Assembly (NCBI RefSeq): GCF_000174195.1
Contig: NZ_ACFY01000069.1
Location: 1 to 37,451, forward strand
Length of the DNA: 37,451 bases
DNA from: Roseburia inulinivorans DSM 16841
Lineage (GTDB): Bacteria; Bacillota; Clostridia; Lachnospirales; Lachnospiraceae
Reading direction: 5' to 3'
Shown here: piece by piece, positions 33,337-37,451 of the stretch
Numbering within the stretch: position 1 is the stretch's first letter
How the letters are laid out: every line of letters starts with the position of its first letter
Notes under the pieces: model-generated
Seen by the model: the letters and a program-made list of their open reading frames with translations, nothing else
Told to the model about the DNA's origin: nothing
Databases searched by the model: none
Translations under genes and position numbers: made by a program

Positions 33337-34924
33337 CCTGTCTGCCTCCCCTCTCTGTCAATTTCAGTCCGTTGTGCAGGCAGAAGGTGATGTCGTGTTC
33401 TTTGGAGACCACGATCTTCTCCGCTGTCATTTTAAACAGTTGCTCGTCAAACTCCTCCCTTAATCCGTCCTGTTCTGCGATCAGTTGGATAAGCTGTTCG
33501 GTCCGCACGATTTCTTTTGTCCTTCTCAGCTTTCTGGTCAAAAGTGTCTTTTTTCTCCTGCATTCCGTCAGTTGCCAGCCAAGTTTATTACTGCTCTCCA
33601 TAAAAAGAGCAGAGTCCATATATCCTTTCCTCATGACTTGGTTTAGGATTTGGCTCTGCCCGCTTATATCTTTGATTTCCTTATCCAGTTGTCTGATTTC
33701 CTCACTGTCCTGCCTTGCTGCCACAAGTTCCGTCAGCTCTTTTAACAGCGGCTCTAATATCGTTCCCTGATTGGTGTACAGCTTGTTCCACATGTCTGTA
33801 AAAGCCCGGTGCAGCACATCCTCCCGGATGGCTTTCATACAGCAGCTCTCTTTATCCTCCACATGTCCGCTGCACGTCCAGATGATTTTTTCATATGGTT
33901 TCCCGATGTAGATTTTCTGCCGCCGGAAGGTTCTTCCGCATTCCCCGCAGATGATTCTGCCGGAAAACAGGTATCTTTTGGTGTAGTCACTCTTGTTCAT
34001 GTGCAGTACATCCACCCGGTATGCCATCAGGTTTCGCACTGCTTCTGCCTCCTCATGTGTGACGATTGGCGGATGGCTGTCTTTGATGAGATACTGGTTT
34101 CTCTGTCCGTTGTTTACCCTGCGGACAAATGGGAACCTTGTTTCTGTATAGGTTCTCTGCTGTAACATATCCCCTTCATAAATCGGATTTTTCAGAATGT
34201 CCTGTATCACCCCGTCCTGCCACTTTTCTGCACCCCGGATCGTTGGAATGCCTTTCTGGTTCAGTGCTTTTGCTATCACATACACTCCCATGCCGTTTAG
34301 ATAGGACTCATAAATCCACCTTACGGTTTCTGCCTCGGATTCTATGATGACTAAATTTCCATCCTCATCTTTTCCATAGCCATACGTTGGTGTGGATATG
34401 ATATAGGTTCCATCCTGAAAGCGTTTCTGTATCGCCCAGCGGTTGTTGCTTGAGATGTTTTCAGATTCCCCCTGCGCCACCGATGCCAGGATGGTAATGA
34501 ACAGCTCGCTTTTTTCTGACAGCGTGTTGATGTTCTCTTTCTCAAAGTAGATTCCAACGCCAATCTCTTTCAGCTTTCGGATGGTCTGGATGCATTCCAC
34601 CGTATTTCTTGCAAATCTTGTGATGGATTTCGTAAGGATCAGGTCGATGTTCCCATCCTCACAGTCTGAAATCATCATCTGGAACTCATCTCTGTGCTTT
34701 ACGTTTGTTCCGCTGATTCCTTCATCCGCATACACCCCGGCAAACTCCCACAGGGGGGTGCTCTCGATTTTTTCCGTATAGTACTCGACCTGTGCAGTAT
34801 AGGAAGTTGCCTGTGCCTGACTGCCGGTACTGACTCTGGCATATCCGCACACTTTCAGTCTGCGTTCTTCCTGTGTATGTTTCTGCGCTTTTGCTGCCTT
34901 TATGACAGTCACTTTTTTTGCCAT
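33308..34924 (-). CDS. Large serine recombinase, 538 aa, first gene of trio
   Basis: The resolvase domain carries the catalytic serine in CGYARVSTG (S32), with SITRFARNTVEC (about 101-112) and the ASVAQGESENIS helix. The recombinase domain begins TYGYGKDEDGN and includes ILKNPIYEGDMLQ. A zinc ribbon (CGECGRTFRRQ and ESCCMKA) and coiled coil complete the architecture. ATG 34924 was chosen because AAAGGAG lies 8 nt before it; an in-frame ATG at 34963 has no ribosome binding site. It heads the three-gene recombinase operon. The frame is intact. Confidence 0.94.
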   Translation of the reverse strand: MAKKVTVIKAAKAQKHTQEERRLKVCGYARVSTGSQAQATSYTAQVEYYTEKIESTPLWEFAGVYADEGISGTNVKHRDEFQMMISDCEDGNIDLILTKSITRFARNTVECIQTIRKLKEIGVGIYFEKENINTLSEKSELFITILASVAQGESENISSNNRWAIQKRFQDGTYIISTPTYGYGKDEDGNLVIIESEAETVRWIYESYLNGMGVYVIAKALNQKGIPTIRGAEKWQDGVIQDILKNPIYEGDMLQQRTYTETRFPFVRRVNNGQRNQYLIKDSHPPIVTHEEAEAVRNLMAYRVDVLHMNKSDYTKRYLFSGRIICGECGRTFRRQKIYIGKPYEKIIWTCSGHVEDKESCCMKAIREDVLHRAFTDMWNKLYTNQGTILEPLLKELTELVAARQDSEEIRQLDKEIKDISGQSQILNQVMRKGYMDSALFMESSNKLGWQLTECRRKKTLLTRKLRRTKEIVRTEQLIQLIAEQDGLREEFDEQLFKMTAEKIVVSKEHDITFCLHNGLKLTERGGRQDAVAHANRL

Positions 34925-35014
34925 GCTTTTTTCTCCTTTCCCAGTATTTTCAAGGGTTTGCACTCCCTGTCAGCAACATACACTACCACATAGTCCTTTA
35001 TATATCCAGTGTTA

Positions 35015-35173
35015 TTACAGATATACTTTTGCTAATTCCGGGGAGAAAGTCTTGACATTCAAAACCCGGATTTTTTCCCATTCTTCCTCGGTTAACAGCT
35101 TATCCTCATGCATCCTTTTTAAGAGAAATTCAGCAATCTTATACCGCACCTCATTCGCTCCGCCTTCCATCAT
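35015..35173 (-). CDS. Small SHOCT-like protein, 52 aa
   Basis: The sequence from ATG 35173 (or the ATG three bases on) has an amphipathic helical pair (YKIAEFLLKRMHEDKLLTEE, then WEKIRVL) typical of SHOCT-type oligomerisation helices. GGGAGG sits 10 nt upstream. It precedes the recombinase operon by about 90 nt and is probably part of its transcript or a regulator of it. Upstream in-frame codons to 35251 have no ribosome binding site and were left out. Confidence 0.5.
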   Translation of the reverse strand: MMEGGANEVRYKIAEFLLKRMHEDKLLTEEEWEKIRVLNVKTFSPELAKVYL

Positions 35174-35253
35174 CTCTCCCCTTTTCCTCCCACAATTTAA
35201 GTAAGTTAAATTCATTCTCCCAATAAAAACACTTCCGCCCAGAAGAAACACCT

Positions 35254-35649
35254 TTACATCATCCCGATTTCAGCCATGGTTGCTGCCTCATCCTCTTCCC
35301 GGAAATACTGTTCCGCTACATCCCTGCTAACTGAAAGCACCTCTCCTGCGTCCTTTTCTCCCATCTGGATCGGGATTAAGAACGGATGGATTTCCTTGCA
35401 GAATTCCTGATTTGGACAGCTATTGATAAAATAGCCGCAGGTATCTAATATCAGCCTGTCACACATATCTGTGATGACGATCTTTTCAGCCTCAAACATG
35501 TGGCTGCCAATATAATTTGCGATATTTTCTGCCGTGGTCGAGATATAGTCCTCTTTCCGCTCCCCTCCATCACTTGGATAAAGATAGGCATATCCTGCCC
35601 TCTCCGTTTCAAAAATCCTTAACATCATTTCGGTATCTTCTTTCTTCAT
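35254..35649 (-). CDS. Unknown small protein upstream of recombinases, 131 aa
   Basis: An alpha/beta protein with ERAGYAYLYPSDGGERKEDY, NIANYIGSHMFEAEKIVI and a cysteine pair CGYFINSCPNQEFC; the C-terminus is acidic (REEDEAATMAEIG). ATG 35649 was chosen because GGAGG lies 10 nt upstream and because the stop of a preceding 36-codon frame overlaps it (ATGA). I do not recognise a family. Its place, two genes before the recombinase operon, suggests it belongs to the same mobile element. Confidence 0.6.
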   Translation of the reverse strand: MKKEDTEMMLRIFETERAGYAYLYPSDGGERKEDYISTTAENIANYIGSHMFEAEKIVITDMCDRLILDTCGYFINSCPNQEFCKEIHPFLIPIQMGEKDAGEVLSVSRDVAEQYFREEDEAATMAEIGMM

Positions 35650-35756
35650 TTCCTGCTTTCCTCCATTCCCCATTTTTCAGTTTTTCTTAACCCCACAAGA
35701 ATACGGCGGAAGTTCCCCTCCGCCGCATGGTTTCTGTAATTAAGTCTTACTGCCAT
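35646..35756 (-). CDS. 36-codon ORF coupled to the next gene by ATGA
   Basis: The frame from ATG 35756 reads MAVRLNYRNHAAEGNFRRIL at its N-terminus and ends at a TGA that overlaps the next start. The basic product has no known motif. A GGCGGA/TCCGCC-type dyad (35704-35725) lies inside it. The ribosome binding site (GAAGG) is too close to the ATG, so expression is uncertain. Confidence 0.35.
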   Translation of the reverse strand: MAVRLNYRNHAAEGNFRRILVGLRKTEKWGMEESRK

Positions 35757-35836
35757 AATCCTTCACTTCATAAATAAAAAGTGTCTGTCCCTATTCGTCA
35801 CTACTCCCCGGAACCGAAACGCCGCCAAAACAGAGA

Positions 35837-36340
35837 AGAAAAAATCCCAAAGCCGGCATTTCATGGGCAGTCAGTCCAGACTATCTTTGGTCCCTGCCAC
35901 TCGGACAGGCAGACATCACAGGTATTTCACCTCCACCACTGCGTGCTGGCTAATCTCAAGGTGTATCATTATAGGCCATTCCCCTCTTCGCGCCTGTCCA
36001 CCACAGACAGGCTGTACCCCGGCTTTCCCGCTCGGCTCCTTAGATGCGATCTTTTTCACAGCATGGCTGGCAGAAAGAACATCTGCCCGATTGCTGCAGG
36101 AGTGTCACTGCGCCCCGGTTACGGCTCATGAAACGGCTAACGTATCTGAACTGCTGGATATGGCTGGCAGGATATGGCGTGATTCCATCCTGCGCTCGGA
36201 TCCCTGCATTCCTCTCCGGCATTTTTCAATGTACGTTTTGTCTGCCTGTGTCGTATCCACACACGAGACATGAGAGGATTCCCGGAAGAGACCATCTGTC
36301 CAGAAAAAGTTCCTCTCATAAGGTACTCACAGAAAAACAC
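35837..36340 (-). ncRNA. Candidate large structured RNA
   Basis: This GC-rich stretch of about 500 nt has no sustained reading frame. It contains many perfect or nearly perfect stems: ATGAGAGGA/TCCTCTCAT (36270-36278 with 36311-36319), GCAGGA/TCCTGC (36167-36172 with 36188-36193), GCCTGTC/GACAGGC (35992-35998 with 36006-36012), CTGCC/GGCAG (35894-35898 with 35908-35912). On the minus strand it ends in CCAAAG/CTTTGG (35885-35890 with 35847-35852) followed by a run of T, an intrinsic-terminator layout. Flanked by a sigma-like gene and recombinase-associated genes. Class unknown; large phage-type RNAs such as ROOL or GOLLD would be comparable in size. Confidence 0.45.
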
Positions 36341-36354
36341 GTTTTGAGGGGGTA

Positions 36355-36779
36355 TTAATCAAAATATTTTTTTATTTTCTTTACCGCACCGTTTATGCTC
36401 TCCCGGATGTTCTTCTCTCCAACCCCTTCTTTCGCTGCGATCTGCCGGTATGTCATGCCCTCAAAAAATAAAAATACAGCCGCTCTCTCTGCACTGGGGT
36501 GAGTGACTGCATTGCTTTCTGCAGGGTTTCTATTTCCATCTGCCGGATGACCGTATCCTCTACCGATTCCCCGGTCAGCTCCACCAGATCTTCCGTTTCT
36601 CCTTCTGTGTATCCGTCCTTGGTCGTATGTCTGATATCCCGCATTTCCTGTGCGTGGGCTTCTTTGCGGAACGTATCGGCAAGTGCCTCGTAGACTTCTC
36701 TGGTCACATAGGTGTATTCCAGCTCACCAACTGCATCTTTATAAAAATCCTTTACTCTGATCCTGATCCATTCTGACAT
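36355..36779 (-). pseudogene. Sigma-70-like factor, frame broken at a T6 run (possible -1 frameshift)
   Basis: The protein starts at ATG 36779 (GGAGG eight nt upstream). Its C-terminal part is sigma region 4-like: LQKAMQSLTPVQRERLYFYF, then in another frame FEGMTYRQIAAKEGVGEKNI and a helix KKIKKYFD to TAA 36355-36357. The zero frame stops at 36453 after 108 residues. The break is at T6 (36463-36468 as A6), where the zero-frame codons are TTT TTG. Slipping back by one base yields exactly the needed frame, so this may be a -1 frameshift rather than a mutation. Intact length would be about 141. Such small sigma-like factors occur on Firmicutes mobile elements. Confidence 0.6.
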
Positions 36780-36783
36780 TCAA

Positions 36784-36822
36784 ATGTCCTCCATTTCGTA
36801 ATTTTTTTGAAATGAAGGACAT
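36784..36822 (-). promoter_or_regulatory. 14-bp hairpin hiding the ribosome binding site of the sigma-like gene
   Basis: ATGTCCTCCATTTC (36784-36797) pairs with GAAATGAAGGACAT (36809-36822), one mismatch (a wobble). On the minus strand the GGAGG of the sigma-like gene is in the 3' arm, so the site is closed unless the hairpin is opened. Confidence 0.6.
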
Positions 36823-36862
36823 CTGGAGGACCTCTGGGTTCTGCTTTACTGGAAAAAGACAA

Positions 36863-36911
36863 TAAAAAAAGGTGCTGTTCCCATGCAAAATAAAGCATGC
36901 AAAACTGCACC
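36863..36911 (-). terminator. Terminator upstream of sigma-like gene
   Basis: GGTGC (36871-36875) and GCACC (36907-36911) with inner ATGC/GCAT pairing form a long hairpin, followed on the minus strand by a T-run (36864-36870). It isolates the sigma-like gene from upstream transcripts. Confidence 0.7.
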
Positions 36912-37150
36912 CAATTAATTATTGTATTTCGTTGTAAATAGTATATAAAAGTTCTTCTTAGCTTTTTATTCCTATGTTTTATAATTAACCTAATTCACTT
37001 ATCTAGTAGAATTTAAAGTAATTAATGATTCCAATATGTCTCAGATAAGTCACAAGAGTATTGTCTTCTCCCCAATATGGTCGGTCTAGTCAATTAATTT
37101 ACGCTATACTAGAAATACTACTTCTTCCAGCTAACAATATTTCCACAAAA
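36912..37150. other. AT-rich gene-free gap
   Basis: No reading frame, repeat or clear promoter is seen in this stretch. An integration boundary of the right-hand element could lie in or near it, but no duplicated att-like sequence was recognised. Confidence 0.3.
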
Positions 37151-37202
37151 AAATACTGCCATATCCATGAGTAATCTCTACTCGACAGATATTGCAGTAT
37201 TT
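37151..37202 (-). terminator. Terminator of the AgrD-like gene
   Basis: AAATACTGCCATATC (37151-37165) pairs with GATATTGCAGTATTT (37188-37202), 15 bp with one mismatch; on the minus strand a T-run (37146-37153 region) follows. A classic intrinsic terminator. Confidence 0.85.
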
Positions 37203-37220
37203 ACCTCTTGCAGCAACGAT

Positions 37221-37364
37221 TTATTTACGAAATTCTTTCATTCCTGCCGGCTGCTTCGGCTGATGAAGAACATACATACATCTGCTGTCTGCCGCCATTT
37301 TCACAGAATTACGAGCTACCTTCTCTAAAATTGTTGCTGCGATATTAGCCTGTTTCTTTGACAT
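37221..37364 (-). CDS. AgrD-like cyclic lactone autoinducer peptide precursor, 47 aa
   Basis: The precursor begins with an amphipathic helix (ANIAATILEKVARNSVKMA) as in AgrD peptides, has a core around SRCMYVL whose cysteine could form a thiolactone with the carboxyl end four residues on, and a C-terminal tail HQPKQPAGMKEFRK with the conserved-type proline/lysine pattern. An AgrB-type protease would process it and a membrane histidine kinase would sense the product. Neither lies in the window; they may lie upstream, beyond 37451. ATG 37364 has AGGAGG eight nt before it. The gene is followed by a strong terminator. Confidence 0.75.
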   Translation of the reverse strand: MSKKQANIAATILEKVARNSVKMAADSRCMYVLHQPKQPAGMKEFRK

Positions 37365-37451
37365 AATGAACACCTCCTATTTTTATTAAACAGGAGTATA
37401 GCATTTCTTACCTAATTCTATATCTTATAAGTTGAATTTCCGACATAATAC

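Noticed and set aside
35863..36358. Plus-strand coding regions in the GC-rich stretch
   Set aside because: The frames are short, mutually overlapping, lack ribosome binding sites and show no protein-like pattern; dense inverted repeats fit RNA better.
1..37451. CRISPR array
   Set aside because: No regularly spaced short repeats; the repeats found are 120-270 bp and few.
1..37451. tRNA or rRNA genes
   Set aside because: No cloverleaf with the TTCGA arm pattern or rRNA core sequence was recognised on either strand.

Overview
The window is low-GC Firmicutes DNA, most likely from a gut Lachnospiraceae (class Clostridia). Pointers are the AT-rich codon use, strong AGGAGG-type ribosome binding sites, a class asnA gene, BlaI/BlaR1 signalling, the Rpn-type nuclease and an AgrD-like peptide. 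Both ends look like chromosome (a small membrane protein and asnA on the left, a peptide pheromone gene on the right). Most of the rest, about 2.1 to 36.8 kb, is accessory DNA: two sets of large serine recombinases, several decayed genes and a series of small defence-like operons, nearly all on the minus strand.

Layout. 0-2.1 kb: a small ORF, a four-helix membrane protein, and asnA with promoter and terminator. 2.1-4.3 kb: a broken MATE transporter, a terminator-bearing repeat, an unknown gene and a truncated AlbA/RecG-like gene with one internal stop. 4.4-9.75 kb: a six-gene minus-strand run made of two modules. The first has an unknown protein, a PD-(D/E)XK-like nuclease and an unknown protein. 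The second has a thymidylate-kinase-like protein, a radical SAM protein and a family-4-like uracil-DNA glycosylase, overlapping by 4 nt at each junction. 9.9-12.5 kb: a decayed serine-recombinase set with one intact member. 12.7 kb: an endolysin SH3 fragment.

13.0-22.6 kb is an inducible beta-lactam-response locus. blaI-blaR1 runs on the plus strand. A convergent minus-strand operon begins with a MecA-like class B penicillin-binding protein, followed by three paralogous exported proteins and three small proteins. BlaI-type operator sequences lie at both promoters and once inside the operon. With the nearby large serine recombinases, the arrangement recalls SCCmec in layout, though the genes are only distantly related.

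22.6-30.6 kb is a cassette-like array. Three copies of a roughly 200-270 bp repeat alternate with gene pairs: a gene carrying a G8 tract plus an HExxH protein pseudogene, and a HEPN-motif protein plus an HNH protein. A second repeat family with a terminator hairpin lies behind a PIN-like gene and an unknown gene, and shorter hairpins of the same type follow an Rpn-family nuclease and one more gene. 30.8-34.9 kb is an intact trio of serine-recombinase genes, the middle one lacking the catalytic domain. 35.0-36.8 kb holds small genes, a highly structured 500-nt non-coding stretch that may be a large RNA, and a sigma-like gene whose reading frame is broken at a slippery T-run and whose ribosome binding site lies in a 14-bp hairpin. 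The window ends with an AgrD-like cyclic peptide precursor and its terminator.

All product names come from motif reading by eye; no database search was made.
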